Shown piece by piece: positions 7,540 to 16,682 of a DNA stretch of 28,984 nt; position 1 is the first letter of the stretch, and each line of letters opens with the position of its first letter. A model generated the notes under the pieces. That model was not told the DNA's origin and did not search any database. It saw nothing but the letters and a program-made list of their open reading frames with translations. The stretch comes from SAR324 cluster bacterium (GTDB taxonomy: Bacteria > SAR324 > NAC60-12), in the NCBI GenBank assembly GCA_022448705.1, contig JAKUUF010000003.1, forward strand, positions 1 to 28,984, given 5' to 3'. A program made the position numbers and the translations under genes.

Positions 7540-8652
7540 TTATCTTCTTTCAATTTCAACAAACTCTGGGAATTTTTCTGTAAATTCCTTGAAGTCATTC
7601 CAAAGCATCTCAACTGACGTTCCCTTCCTGATGAAACTCTCTCCCAATTTCCTCAGCATAATGAAGTTTACTGACTGTTTTTGCGACTTCTTGTCATGCA
7701 AAATCATCTCACGAAATAGATTCTGGTCCAGTGGAGGCAGTTTAATAGGAGTTAAAATTTGACTGAGATAACTTTTGATTCGCGTCCAGTCATCTTCCAC
7801 CAGCTCATTGCAGCGCCATGAAACAAATGCGGCAAAAAACATCCCTACTCCAACCGCCTCTCCATGGAGATACTTGCCGTAACCTGCGTGAGTTTCTATC
7901 AAATGTCCAAGGGTGTGTCCAAAATTCAGAGTAGCACGTATTCCTGTTTCAGTTTCATCCTTTTCAACCACACGGCCTTTAATAGCACATGAGCGAAGTA
8001 TCGCTTCTTCTAAAAATTCAAAATCAAGCGGCTCAAGAGAATGGCTTTGAACAAAATCGAACAATTTCTCATCGTGAATAATACCATGTTTTAACAGTTC
8101 AATATAGCCGGCATTCAACTCACGTGAAGACAATGTTTTCAGGAATGACAACTCAATGCAAACATATTCAGGCTGTTTGAAGGCACCGATAGTGTTTTTT
8201 CCTAAAGGATGATTAACTGCTGTTTTTCCTCCCACACTGCTGTCTACATGAGCCAGCAAAGTAGTCGGTATTTGAATGTATGGTATGCCTCGAACAAAAG
8301 TTGCAGCCGCAAAACCAGCCATATCTCCGATAACTCCTCCGCCAAATGCTATTAATAATGTTTTGCGATTTGCACTGACCTCCATCAGAAAATCAAAAAT
8401 TTGTGAGAGGGTATCCAGATTTTTGTACTGCTCACCATCAGGCAGTACGCATGCAGCAACTCGTATTCCGGAATCTTCTAATATACTGCTTACATGGTCT
8501 GGATACAGATTATGCAGGGTTTCATTTGTAACAACGACTACCAGATCAGTGTTTTTTTTCAAAACAACATTTGGAAGTTGTGTTTGGAGAATATTCAAAC
8601 CAATGTCAATATTATAACTGCGTCCTGGCAATTTAACTTGAAGGGTTTTCAT
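7540..8652 (-). CDS. aroB: 3-dehydroquinate synthase
   Basis: Second step of the shikimate pathway: NAD- and metal-dependent conversion of DAHP to 3-dehydroquinate. 370 residues, normal length. NAD-binding GGGVIGDMAGF (104-114) and the phosphate/substrate loop TTLLAHVDSSVGGKTAVN (130-147) are intact. Metal ligands are E185 (YIELLKHG), H246 (NFGHTLGH) and H263 (YLHGEAV). K143, N153 and K152 occur in the usual GGKTAVNHPLGKN context. It is the last gene of a six-gene run and starts 13 nt after cobU. The 3' end abuts yqgE from the opposite strand with a 1-nt gap. No intrinsic terminator is visible there. Confidence 0.98.
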   Translation of the reverse strand: MKTLQVKLPGRSYNIDIGLNILQTQLPNVVLKKNTDLVVVVTNETLHNLYPDHVSSILEDSGIRVAACVLPDGEQYKNLDTLSQIFDFLMEVSANRKTLLIAFGGGVIGDMAGFAAATFVRGIPYIQIPTTLLAHVDSSVGGKTAVNHPLGKNTIGAFKQPEYVCIELSFLKTLSSRELNAGYIELLKHGIIHDEKLFDFVQSHSLEPLDFEFLEEAILRSCAIKGRVVEKDETETGIRATLNFGHTLGHLIETHAGYGKYLHGEAVGVGMFFAAFVSWRCNELVEDDWTRIKSYLSQILTPIKLPPLDQNLFREMILHDKKSQKQSVNFIMLRKLGESFIRKGTSVEMLWNDFKEFTEKFPEFVEIERR

Positions 8653-8665
8653 TATGTATCAATAT

Positions 8666-9163
8666 CTATTTTATCCTGATTGTATTTCCAGCCACGCACC
8701 AGATAACCTCGTCGCATGCTTCGCCAAGCTTCTGTGCAATACGACCTGATAAATCCAAAAATTTTCTTGCTAAAGGATTTTCCGGAATGATCCCAAGTCC
8801 CACTTCATTTAAAACAAAAACCACATCACATTCCAGAGAAAGTAAGTTATCTATTTCTGCAAATACTTTTCTTTCTGAATATTTATGATGCAGGGCATTA
8901 TTGAGCCACATTGTCAAACATTCTATAAGAACAGGGCATTGAATGTTTCTCAGTACACTAGCTAAACGCAGGGGTTCTTCTATGGTCTCAAAAGTGTTGC
9001 CACGACGCTGACGGTGGTTTGTAATGCGTTTTTTCATTTCAGAATCATTTAATTCCGTTGTAGCAAGATAGACAGGCTTAATTCCGTTCGCCATTGCAAG
9101 GATTCGTTTTTCTGCGTGACGTGATTTCCCGCTTTTCACTCCTCCTGTTATTAGAATTTTCAT
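8666..9163 (-). CDS. cobU: Adenosylcobinamide kinase / cobinamide-phosphate guanylyltransferase
   Basis: Bifunctional late cobalamin enzyme that phosphorylates adenosylcobinamide and then forms AdoCbi-GDP. 165 residues from the ATG at 9163-9161. The frame is open further upstream, but that part overlaps cbiB and has no family similarity. The P-loop is GGVKSGKS (7-14), followed by RHAEK as in CobU. H50 in RITNHRQRRG is the likely guanylylated histidine region, and NEVGLGIIPENPLAR (about 120-134) is the conserved family block. The cbiB stop and cobU start share one base (TGATG), so translation is probably coupled. No cobS or cobT is present in the window. Confidence 0.96.
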   Translation of the reverse strand: MKILITGGVKSGKSRHAEKRILAMANGIKPVYLATTELNDSEMKKRITNHRQRRGNTFETIEEPLRLASVLRNIQCPVLIECLTMWLNNALHHKYSERKVFAEIDNLLSLECDVVFVLNEVGLGIIPENPLARKFLDLSGRIAQKLGEACDEVIWCVAGNTIRIK

Positions 9164-10161
9164 CAGCTGAAAAAAGGCAGAAATCCGGAATAACATAACA
9201 TGACCATTGTAAATCCGGATCCAATTAGGGAGGAAGTCAGAGCAAGGCTGTTTACAAGTTTTATATCTTTGACAGTGGCTCCTTCTCTGTCGCCCTGTCT
9301 TCCAAGCCAGACATTTTGTGCCAAACGCCCATCTCTCCAGATGGGGCCACACAGTTTAATTTTAAGTGCCCCTGCAACAGTTGCCTCACACCATCCGGCA
9401 TTGAAACTAGGGAGTTTAAAATGATCTCTCCAGCCTACTTTGAGGGCATTACTTCCGGATAATTGGGGGTAAAAAACTGCAGCCCCGGACAAGAATAGCC
9501 AGCTGATTCTGGCAGGCATAAAGCTCATTAAATCATCAAGTTTTGCACTGCACCAGCCAAAATCCTGATACTGTTCATTCCTGTATCCAACCATTGAATC
9601 AAGCGTATTAACAACTTTGTATACCAGTATCCCGGGAATGCCAAACAGACAAAAATAGAAAATCGGCGCTATAACACCATCATTGAAGTTTTCACCAACA
9701 CTTTCAACAGTGGCACGTCCACATGCAGGCAAATCCATCAAATTTGTGTCCCTTCCAACAAGCTTCCCTACAGTTACTTTTGAGAGGGATAGATCTTCTT
9801 TTTCCATAGCAGCTGCAACCTGTCGAGCATGTTTTAGCAAATCACCAAGGGCAAGAAAACTCCATCCCAGGAAAACATACCAGACCCAGCTCAGACTCCA
9901 ATGAAAATATTCAAGGAATTTGAAAATCCCCATACTGAACAGGAGTGTGCTTAAAATCAATAAAAGAGATAATAAAACACCACCGAATTTACCATTCAAA
10001 CCTGAATGCCTCAGCCCTGCTTCGTGCCATGAAATCAGACTACCTATCATCCTAACGGGGTGAAAACGATAAACTGGATCCCCAAAAATCAGGTCAAGCC
10101 CCAGAATCATTAACAGCATGAAGGCAGGATGTGTCAGCAGTTCAACTAAATCAACATTCAT
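9163..10161 (-). CDS. cbiB: Adenosylcobinamide-phosphate synthase
   Basis: Membrane enzyme of cobalamin synthesis that attaches the aminopropanol (or phospho-aminopropanol) arm to adenosylcobyric acid. Also called CobD in aerobic-pathway naming. 332 residues with several hydrophobic segments (about 13-30, 60-100, 165-185, 222-240, 300-330). Family motifs: DLIFGDPVYRFHPVRMIG (23-40), LVGRDT, and ATVESVGENFNDGVIAPIFY at about 150-169. The start ATG overlaps the lgt stop by 4 nt (ATGA), and the stop overlaps cobU by one base. It is thus embedded in the lgt operon rather than in a large cob cluster. Confidence 0.96.
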   Translation of the reverse strand: MNVDLVELLTHPAFMLLMILGLDLIFGDPVYRFHPVRMIGSLISWHEAGLRHSGLNGKFGGVLLSLLLILSTLLFSMGIFKFLEYFHWSLSWVWYVFLGWSFLALGDLLKHARQVAAAMEKEDLSLSKVTVGKLVGRDTNLMDLPACGRATVESVGENFNDGVIAPIFYFCLFGIPGILVYKVVNTLDSMVGYRNEQYQDFGWCSAKLDDLMSFMPARISWLFLSGAAVFYPQLSGSNALKVGWRDHFKLPSFNAGWCEATVAGALKIKLCGPIWRDGRLAQNVWLGRQGDREGATVKDIKLVNSLALTSSLIGSGFTMVMLCYSGFLPFFS

Positions 10162-10982
10162 GCTTTTTTAATTAGTGTTTCATCCTGATACCATAGTTTA
10201 TGTATATAGATCCAAATCAATCCTGCCGCAAACATAATTATGCTTATGGTATATGCCGCAAGAAACTTAGTGTCTGCTATAATAAAATACTGGTTGTCCA
10301 TTCGAAGAGGTGTTAAGAGTGAACGCAGAATTGAATATGTCAGCAGATAAACTGCACCCAGCATTCCGGGGCGAAAATTTCTCAAACGAAGTTTCCAAAG
10401 CAACGCCAGGATCAGGAAGTTGCCCAGCGATTCATAAATCATAGTAGGATGTACAGGTGATCCATTTGCATAACGGTCAACTGCAGTCCCTTCAGGAAAA
10501 ACTATCCCTGTCCACAAATCGGTTACGGGACCAGCGGCTTCTCCATTTGTGAAATTCCCCCAGCGTCCAATTGCCTGCCCCATAATCATGCAAAGTGCCC
10601 CGATATCAAGCATTGCAGCCAACGAGATATTTTTTATCCTGCAATATATTAAAAGGGAAACAATACCACCTATGATAGCTCCGTGTATTGCCAACCCACC
10701 TTCCCAGATAGCAAACGTTTTCCAGAATGGCTGAAATCTGTAATAATTTGACCACTCAAAAATTACCTCATACACACGACCGCCAATTAAACCTGCCAGA
10801 AAAATAAGCAGTGTCATGTTAAGAGCTTCATCCTCTTGGAGATTTATTCGGCGCCTTTTAATTTCTGAAAGTACAATTCTGGAACCGATTAATACTGCGA
10901 TGGCGTAAAATAATCCGTAGTACCTTGGTTCAAGGGTAATATTAAACCAGGGGATCTCGATTGAAAAAATGTATGGATGCAT
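10158..10982 (-). CDS. lgt: Phosphatidylglycerol-prolipoprotein diacylglyceryl transferase
   Basis: Inner-membrane enzyme that moves diacylglycerol from phosphatidylglycerol to the lipobox cysteine of prolipoproteins. 274 residues with about seven membrane segments. Conserved elements: GGRVYEV (67-73), H100 in GLAIHGA, the Lgt signature around R140 (IGRWGNFTNGEAAG, with N146 and E148), and HPTMIYES (178-185). The N-terminus MHPYIFSI is typical. It lies 20 nt after rph and overlaps cbiB by 4 nt. Predicted substrates in the window include the small lipoprotein at 22578-23126. Confidence 0.98.
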   Translation of the reverse strand: MHPYIFSIEIPWFNITLEPRYYGLFYAIAVLIGSRIVLSEIKRRRINLQEDEALNMTLLIFLAGLIGGRVYEVIFEWSNYYRFQPFWKTFAIWEGGLAIHGAIIGGIVSLLIYCRIKNISLAAMLDIGALCMIMGQAIGRWGNFTNGEAAGPVTDLWTGIVFPEGTAVDRYANGSPVHPTMIYESLGNFLILALLWKLRLRNFRPGMLGAVYLLTYSILRSLLTPLRMDNQYFIIADTKFLAAYTISIIMFAAGLIWIYIHKLWYQDETLIKKA

Positions 10983-11002
10983 TGTTCGGTTTCAGAAAAA
11001 AT

Positions 11003-11749
11003 TCAGCCGGCAAGATTGTTTCCAAGCACTTTCTTTTGTGAATCAATATGTGAACGAATTCCCTGCTCTGCCAGATCAAGCATTATGTTTAACTGTTGTC
11101 GTGAATAGGTCCTTCCTTCTGCAGTGCCCTGTACTTCTACCAATTTGCCTGAACTAAGCATGACAACATTCATATCAACTTCTGCATCTTTGTCTTCATC
11201 ATAATTCAAATCTAAAACAGGCTGCTGGTTAACAATACCAACACTGATGGCTGCCAGAAATTCTTTTACTGGGAACTCTTTGATATCTCCTTTATCATGC
11301 ATTTTTCTTAGAGCATAAATTAAAGCCACAAATCCGCCGGTGATTGAAGCAGTTCGGGTTCCACCGTCAGCCTGTATTACGTCGCAGTCAATCCAGACAG
11401 TGTGTTTCTCAAGTGAATGGAGATTTGCTGCAGAACGCAGTGAGCGGCCTATCAGGCGTTGAATTTCCTGTGTGCGTCCTTGAATCGTGCCTGTCTCTCT
11501 GCGGCGACGAGAGCCTGTTGATCGAGGCAGCATTCCGTATTCCGCTGTGATCCAGCCGTGTCTTGGATTATTCTGCTCATCCAACAGCCAATCAGGCACT
11601 TTGTTTTCTACTGATGCTGTGCAAATTACTTTAGTATTTCCACAACATACAAGCACTGATCCTTCTGCATACTTTGTATAATCCGGCGTGATTATAAGAG
11701 GACGTAATTCGTTGTCTGTCCTTCCGTCTGATCGAGTATTAATTGTCAT
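11003..11749 (-). CDS. rph: Ribonuclease PH
   Basis: Phosphate-dependent 3'-5' exoribonuclease that trims tRNA 3' ends and forms a hexameric ring. 248 residues, normal length. Clear family blocks are RSDGRTDNELRPL at the N-terminus, VLVCCGNTKVICTASVE (33-49), WITAEYGMLPRSTGSR (65-80), GRTQEIQRLIGRSLR (90-104) and the catalytic/phosphate region IDCDVIQADGGTRTASITG (about 119-137). It starts 4 nt after the stop of the transporter gene and is followed 20 nt later by lgt. Confidence 0.98.
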   Translation of the reverse strand: MTINTRSDGRTDNELRPLIITPDYTKYAEGSVLVCCGNTKVICTASVENKVPDWLLDEQNNPRHGWITAEYGMLPRSTGSRRRRETGTIQGRTQEIQRLIGRSLRSAANLHSLEKHTVWIDCDVIQADGGTRTASITGGFVALIYALRKMHDKGDIKEFPVKEFLAAISVGIVNQQPVLDLNYDEDKDAEVDMNVVMLSSGKLVEVQGTAEGRTYSRQQLNIMLDLAEQGIRSHIDSQKKVLGNNLAG

Positions 11750-11753
11750 TCAG

Positions 11754-13811
11754 TTAACTGTATTCGTTGATCAATTGTTCAATCCCCTGTGCGTCACCTA
11801 TAATGGTTAATCGATCCCCCTCCATTAATTCTGTAAGACCACGAGGCACGATTGTTTCACCTTTTCGACGTATTAGTGCAACGAGGCATCCTTCAGGCAT
11901 TCGAATATCTCTCAGAGAGTTTCCAATCAATGCAGAAGATGGTGTATTGCTTCGAATGGTAAGCGAGAAAAAGCGTTCATCTCGCAGCAAAATTTCCTTT
12001 AATTCCTGATCATCCGTTGCATCCATCCAGTCCTTGATGAAATTTTCATCATCAACACGACCTGCAATTTGAGCAAGTATCCTCAGGTGTTGTCCAGGAT
12101 TCTCATTAGGACTTACTAAAAAGAAAAAAGCATGTATGGGACCTTGCATTGAAGTTTTGCCTGAAAAATTAAGAGCCTTAACAAAGCACGGTTGAATTGT
12201 ACGGACTAATATCATTTCGGCCTTCTCAATTTCCGGCAGACGTATATGCGGCAGGGCCGCACCGTGCGAAATCGGTGTTGCACCGATTCTGCTTCCTTCC
12301 ATGAACCTTTGTTCCAGTTCTTCAGCGCCAAATCCAAGTCTGGATGCAAACTGATTTGAAACATCACGTGAAATTTCCTCAAATGTTTTTTCACTGGTAA
12401 ATTCCATTACTACTGCTCGAGTCACGACTTCATCAAATGGATCTTCCTCACGCACGCCTTTTTCTTTCATTATACCGCGCAATTCACGGTCAAGGCCTTC
12501 AAATCTTTGTTCACCAAGGCGGGCAAATAAATGGTAAATTGCCCCTGACCGTACTACCTTTTCCCGCGCATAGGAAACATACCAGATAGTTCCAACTGTG
12601 AAGAGTGCCAAAGAAAATAAAATTGGAACAATTCCCATTTCTGCGATCAGCCACAATGGGGCAAATACTCCGAAAATCTGCATCCACGGATAAAAAGGCG
12701 AACTGAACCCCGGATCATATGCCTCAATTTTGCTTTCGCGCATTACAATCACTGCTGAACAAATCAGGGCAAACATAAGCAGTTGAAAGGCACTGGCAAG
12801 CTTGGCTATGCTGGCAATATCGAAATAAAGCACAAGGAAGATAATCAAGCCCACTGTTACAGCAATTCCATAAACTGGGATATTTCTTTGGGTCAGTCTG
12901 GAAAAACCTTTAGGAATAAGGTGATCACGGCTCATGGCCAGTGGATAACGTGAAGCACTCAAAATACCTGCATTTGCGACCGAGGCAAAAGCAATAACTG
13001 CTGCTGCAGTCAAACCGATTTTACCCCATTCACCAAACAATATGTAAGAGGCTGAGGCAACGGGAGTTAAGTCAGATGCCAGTTCTTCAGCAGGAAGCAC
13101 ACCAACCATAATTGTAGTTCCCACAGCATAAATTAAAATTGCAGTACCTATAGCAAGAAAAACTCCCAAAGGCAGATTACGTTCAGGATTATTGACTTCT
13201 TCCGAAACACTGGCAATGTTGGTGATACCTACATAACTAATATAAACAAGTCCTGCTGTGGAAAAAATTGAAACACCTCCTTTGTCAAAAAAACCATCAA
13301 AATTTTCAAAATCAATATTTGGAATTCCTTTACTGATGAATGTTGTCAAAATTATCAATAAGGCAAAAACCATCAGGACCTGAAGCGTACCGGTTTTTTT
13401 GGCTCCAAAAAGATTTATGATGCCAAAAACGACTGCTAATATTACTGCCAAAGTGACTATTGGAACTTCCGGCCAGAAAATGCCTAGATATGCTCCCATT
13501 CCGATCAAGGCGAAAGCAGTTTTTAAAACCAGCGCAAGCCATGTTCCCAAACCTCCAATGGTACCAACAAAAGGCCCCATGCTCCGGTCAAGAAAATAAT
13601 AAGCTCCACCTGCTCTGGGCATTGCAGTTGCCAGCTCTACAATACTGAACATTGCTGGTATCAATGGAATTGCTGCAATTAAATAGCTCAGTATAACTGC
13701 AGGCCCAGCCTCATTAAAGGCGATGCCAGGAAGCAGAAAAAAACCTGCGCTCAATGTTGTCCCGGTGGCAATGCAATACACATTGAGCAATGTCAGTTCT
13801 TTTTTAAGCAT
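11754..13811 (-). CDS. APC-superfamily permease fused to EIIA(Ntr/fructose-type) and RCK_C domains
   Basis: 685 residues in three parts. Residues 1-415 form an APC-type amino acid or cation permease with about 12 membrane segments; GTTLSAGFFLLPGIAFNEAGP (17-37) is the unwound first-helix motif and SEEVNNPERNLP (203-214) a family loop. Residues about 460-610 look like a PTS EIIA type-2 domain. There the active-site histidine is H522 (GAALPHIR), with H516 nearby, and the conserved strand FFFLVSPNENPGQHLRIL is at 562-579. Residues about 620-685 form a TrkA_C/RCK_C ligand-binding domain (LIGNSLRDIRMPEGCLVALI...GDRLTIIG). The layout suggests transport gated by a cytosolic sensor, possibly by phosphorylation of H522, but the substrate is unknown. 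It is the first gene of the rph-lgt-cbiB-cobU-aroB run and lies 119 nt after lolA, with no strong terminator between. Confidence 0.93.
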   Translation of the reverse strand: MLKKELTLLNVYCIATGTTLSAGFFLLPGIAFNEAGPAVILSYLIAAIPLIPAMFSIVELATAMPRAGGAYYFLDRSMGPFVGTIGGLGTWLALVLKTAFALIGMGAYLGIFWPEVPIVTLAVILAVVFGIINLFGAKKTGTLQVLMVFALLIILTTFISKGIPNIDFENFDGFFDKGGVSIFSTAGLVYISYVGITNIASVSEEVNNPERNLPLGVFLAIGTAILIYAVGTTIMVGVLPAEELASDLTPVASASYILFGEWGKIGLTAAAVIAFASVANAGILSASRYPLAMSRDHLIPKGFSRLTQRNIPVYGIAVTVGLIIFLVLYFDIASIAKLASAFQLLMFALICSAVIVMRESKIEAYDPGFSSPFYPWMQIFGVFAPLWLIAEMGIVPILFSLALFTVGTIWYVSYAREKVVRSGAIYHLFARLGEQRFEGLDRELRGIMKEKGVREEDPFDEVVTRAVVMEFTSEKTFEEISRDVSNQFASRLGFGAEELEQRFMEGSRIGATPISHGAALPHIRLPEIEKAEMILVRTIQPCFVKALNFSGKTSMQGPIHAFFFLVSPNENPGQHLRILAQIAGRVDDENFIKDWMDATDDQELKEILLRDERFFSLTIRSNTPSSALIGNSLRDIRMPEGCLVALIRRKGETIVPRGLTELMEGDRLTIIGDAQGIEQLINEYS

Positions 13812-13930
13812 TAAGATTCAGGTGTTTGTTTTTAAACTGACTTTCAGAGAAAAAATATTAAAAGGGTTGGTGATTATTTCAGTTTTTTGTTCCCTGTACT
13901 TTTAAAATCTCTTGCGGAAAAAGACCAAAG

Positions 13931-14587
13931 TTAATTTCCTGCCTCAATTACCTCCATATCATTTGTGACTGTAAATTCAAAAAAATTATCTTCAATCTCA
14001 AGATTGTATTTCATGTTCATCAGCTGAATTGTTCGGTAATTATCCTGCTGATCCATCAGAGCAATAGTCTGTAAATTATATGTTTCAGGGTGTACATTTA
14101 ACTGGATGAAGGCTAAATTGGCCGTTGATTTTTTAGGTTCCAATTCTACGATCAATCCGTCTTTGCCAATCAGCAAATTTTTGCTAATTTCCCTGTGAAT
14201 GAAATCAGCTTGTAAGTTACCCAACCCCAGCAAAAAAGAAAGTGCAGTGCCTTCTGTGATTTTCTCTAATTTTTGAACAGTCACATTTTCCAGCAATGGA
14301 TCGTACAGCCACATTGTCTGGCCATTTGTTACAAGCAGTTGTTCTTCCGGTGCCTCATAAAGCCAGCGCATTTTCCCAGGTCGTTTATAAGAAACAAGTC
14401 CTTCAGCTTTCTTAGGTCCTGTTTCTGTATCTGCACGATGGCTGGACTGGATAAAACGTCCGGAAAAACTCCGGATGCTTTGATACTGTTTCTGTATCAG
14501 CTGGAGCAAGTGCTTTTCTTCCGCAGCCGGTTGACCGACTGATCCCAAAAACAATAAATAAATTAATATTATCCAAAAATATTTCAT
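13931..14587 (-). CDS. lolA: Outer-membrane lipoprotein carrier protein LolA
   Basis: Periplasmic chaperone that ferries lipoproteins from LolCDE to the outer membrane. 218 residues. The N-terminal 17-22 residues form a signal peptide (hydrophobic run WIILIYLLFLGSVG, probable cleavage after about A21/A22). The mature part has the LolA pattern: YQSIRSFSGRFIQS, then GLVSYKRPGKMRWLYEAPEEQ, then LLVTNGQTMWLYDPLLENVTVQ. It follows the lptF-like gene after 38 nt and ends the valS-oxidoreductase-lptF-lolA run. A LolB partner is not in the window. Confidence 0.95.
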   Translation of the reverse strand: MKYFWIILIYLLFLGSVGQPAAEEKHLLQLIQKQYQSIRSFSGRFIQSSHRADTETGPKKAEGLVSYKRPGKMRWLYEAPEEQLLVTNGQTMWLYDPLLENVTVQKLEKITEGTALSFLLGLGNLQADFIHREISKNLLIGKDGLIVELEPKKSTANLAFIQLNVHPETYNLQTIALMDQQDNYRTIQLMNMKYNLEIEDNFFEFTVTNDMEVIEAGN

Positions 14588-14625
14588 CTTATCCGGTTCA
14601 ATTTCACAGATTAGAGTAATTTTTG

Positions 14626-15726
14626 TTACCCTGGTTTTTTCTTAAGGTTTGGGAAGGCCGAGAATATTTGCAGGTTCAAATTACTTCTATATAAGCTGTA
14701 AACTCCAAAAAGACCAATCAGCAGGGGAGGCATCCACAGCACATGAGGTCGAAAATTCATATACATGGTCATTTCCTTTGCTCCCAACCACAGGATGTAG
14801 TAAATGACAACCAGAATCAACCCCCTCAAATATGCTCCAGATCGGCCGCGTCTAGGGTTGATTAAACCCAGGGGAATTGTTGCCACAGAGAATGCAAGAC
14901 ATGCCCAGGGAGTAGTAAGCCTTAAAAAAAGCTCCATTTGAGAAGATTGGCTGGGGTTCTGTAAAAGAGAATTTGTGGGGACTCCCCATATATGCCCCCC
15001 TTCATTGGCGGTGACTATTTGTGGCGGACGAAAGATATAATGGAATTGCTGAAATGCTATTGTTCTGTAATTATCTGTAGAGCCCTGGGAATGTATAAGT
15101 CCGTCTTCAAGATGTAAAATCAAATCCCTTTCACCGCTGCGGACTTTTATACGACCGCGGTCTGCAAGTGTTACCATTGAATCTGATCGAAGATCCTTGT
15201 CTGTAATAAAGACTCCGCTTAGTTCTTCATTCTCATCTTTCTCCTGTACATGTAAAACCTTGCCCGGGAAATCAAAATTGAGAACCAATGGTTGAATAGT
15301 TTTTGCGGTTTGTGTTTTTAGTATCATAAGTTTTTCCTCTTCAAAAGCCGCATATCCAGCAGGCTGCAGCCAGAGGGTTATGGATAAAGCAATTGCGGTT
15401 ATTATAAATCCAAATAAAAAAAATGGCCGTCCTATTTTCCAGATGCTTATGCCAATTGCGTTCATGGCTGATATTTCATACTCTGTAGATAAACGCACCA
15501 TCAACACCACACAGGCTATTACAATTGCCAGAGGAAGTGTGACTGACAAAAATTGTGGCAGGCGGTAAAGAAGCATCATACCTACACTAAATACGCTGAC
15601 GCCCCTTTCCACAATCAAGTGTATCAGGCGGTACACTGTTTCCATTGAAAGTATAAAAGTTAAAATTCCCAGTGCCATCAGAAATGGAAGAATCAGTTGA
15701 AAAAATGTAGAACGAAATAGTAGCAT
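14626..15726 (-). CDS. lptF: LptF/LptG-family LPS export permease (LptF-like)
   Basis: Inner-membrane half of the LptB2FG exporter that extracts LPS and passes it to LptC. 366 residues. Three N-terminal membrane segments (about 9-30, 52-76, 95-117), a periplasmic beta-jellyroll (about 120-265) and three C-terminal segments (about 270-292, 302-322, 330-350). Conserved sequence around RLPQFLSVTLPLAIVIA and MNAIGISIWKIGRPF matches YjgP/YjgQ. FPGKVLHVQEKDENEELSGVFI in the periplasmic part is more like LptF than LptG. It begins 8 nt after the oxidoreductase gene. A second permease (LptG) must be elsewhere. Confidence 0.92.
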   Translation of the reverse strand: MLLFRSTFFQLILPFLMALGILTFILSMETVYRLIHLIVERGVSVFSVGMMLLYRLPQFLSVTLPLAIVIACVVLMVRLSTEYEISAMNAIGISIWKIGRPFFLFGFIITAIALSITLWLQPAGYAAFEEEKLMILKTQTAKTIQPLVLNFDFPGKVLHVQEKDENEELSGVFITDKDLRSDSMVTLADRGRIKVRSGERDLILHLEDGLIHSQGSTDNYRTIAFQQFHYIFRPPQIVTANEGGHIWGVPTNSLLQNPSQSSQMELFLRLTTPWACLAFSVATIPLGLINPRRGRSGAYLRGLILVVIYYILWLGAKEMTMYMNFRPHVLWMPPLLIGLFGVYSLYRSNLNLQIFSAFPNLKKKPG

Positions 15727-15734
15727 CTAATTTT

Positions 15735-16655
15735 CTATAGCTGGTCTTTTATTTGCCAGGCAACTTTCATGGCATTAAGTCCATCTTCAGCACTGACCAA
15801 TGGTTGGGTTTTTTTCTGGATTGCTGCAAGAAAACTCTCTATTTCAGCCATTAATGCGTCCCCTTTTTCAAGTTGAACTACCTCAGGATGAAGTTTTTCT
15901 GGATCAGGTATTTCTGATGAATCTACCTTCAGCTTACGTGCTTGTCCGCTTGCATAATCGAGTGATAGATAAAGTCCTGACTGAAAAATTCGCATTTTCC
16001 GTTCTGCTTTATCAGAAATTCTGCTTGCGGTTAAATCTGCAATGCATCCGCAGGGAAAACGCAGTCGGGCTTTGGCAAGATCAGAGCTTGATGTGACAAA
16101 TTTTACACCTATTCCTTCAATAGTTTCGGGAAATTCACCTACTGCTGCTAAAACTAAATCAATATCATGAATCATCAAATCCAGAATGACATCAACATCA
16201 GTTCCACGTTTAGGAAAAGGCGCTATACGTATGTTTTCAATGAATTTTGGCTGATCAATTAATTGCTGAAATTCAGCAAAAACCGGATTAAATCTTTCCA
16301 GGTGGCCAATCTGCAGACTAACATTGTTATCACTTGACAACTGTGCAAGCTCTTCTGCTTCTTCAATTGTTTCAGCAAAAGGCTTCTCCAGTAACACGTG
16401 AACGCCGTTTGCAAGGAATGCTTTAGCAGATTTATAGTGATGAATAGTAGGTACCGCTATACTGACAGCATCAACTTTATTTATGACTTCTTCAAAGTTC
16501 AAATAAAATGGGACATCCAGTTCATCAGAAACTTTTTGTCCCTGTTCAGGATTAATATCAACCACTCCGATTAATTCCGATTCCGGCAGTGACGCAAATT
16601 TCTGTGCGTGAAACCTCCCTAGATAACCAACTCCAATCACTGCGGTTTTAAGCAT
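15735..16655 (-). CDS. Gfo/Idh/MocA-family oxidoreductase
   Basis: NAD(P)-dependent sugar-type dehydrogenase of unknown substrate. 306 residues. The Rossmann motif is IGVGYLG (7-13), the acidic end of strand 2 is D33 (VVDINP), and the catalytic lysine region is E90-K91-P92. Further conserved blocks are GHLERFNP (117-124) and DLMIHDIDL (159-167), with H163 a likely catalytic residue. It starts 27 nt after valS and stops 8 nt before the lptF-like gene, so an envelope-sugar role is a reasonable inference. Members near lipid A genes include UDP-GlcNAc 3-dehydrogenases (GnnA), but no GnnB-type aminotransferase is in the window, so I do not assign that function. Confidence 0.9.
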   Translation of the reverse strand: MLKTAVIGVGYLGRFHAQKFASLPESELIGVVDINPEQGQKVSDELDVPFYLNFEEVINKVDAVSIAVPTIHHYKSAKAFLANGVHVLLEKPFAETIEEAEELAQLSSDNNVSLQIGHLERFNPVFAEFQQLIDQPKFIENIRIAPFPKRGTDVDVILDLMIHDIDLVLAAVGEFPETIEGIGVKFVTSSSDLAKARLRFPCGCIADLTASRISDKAERKMRIFQSGLYLSLDYASGQARKLKVDSSEIPDPEKLHPEVVQLEKGDALMAEIESFLAAIQKKTQPLVSAEDGLNAMKVAWQIKDQL

Positions 16656-16682
16656 TTTTTCCCTGATTCATAACTAATAGAT

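Noticed and set aside
9164..9352. N-terminal extension of cobU to an upstream in-frame Met
   Set aside because: The 63 extra residues overlap cbiB and have no CobU similarity; the P-loop start MKILITGG at 9163 is normal.
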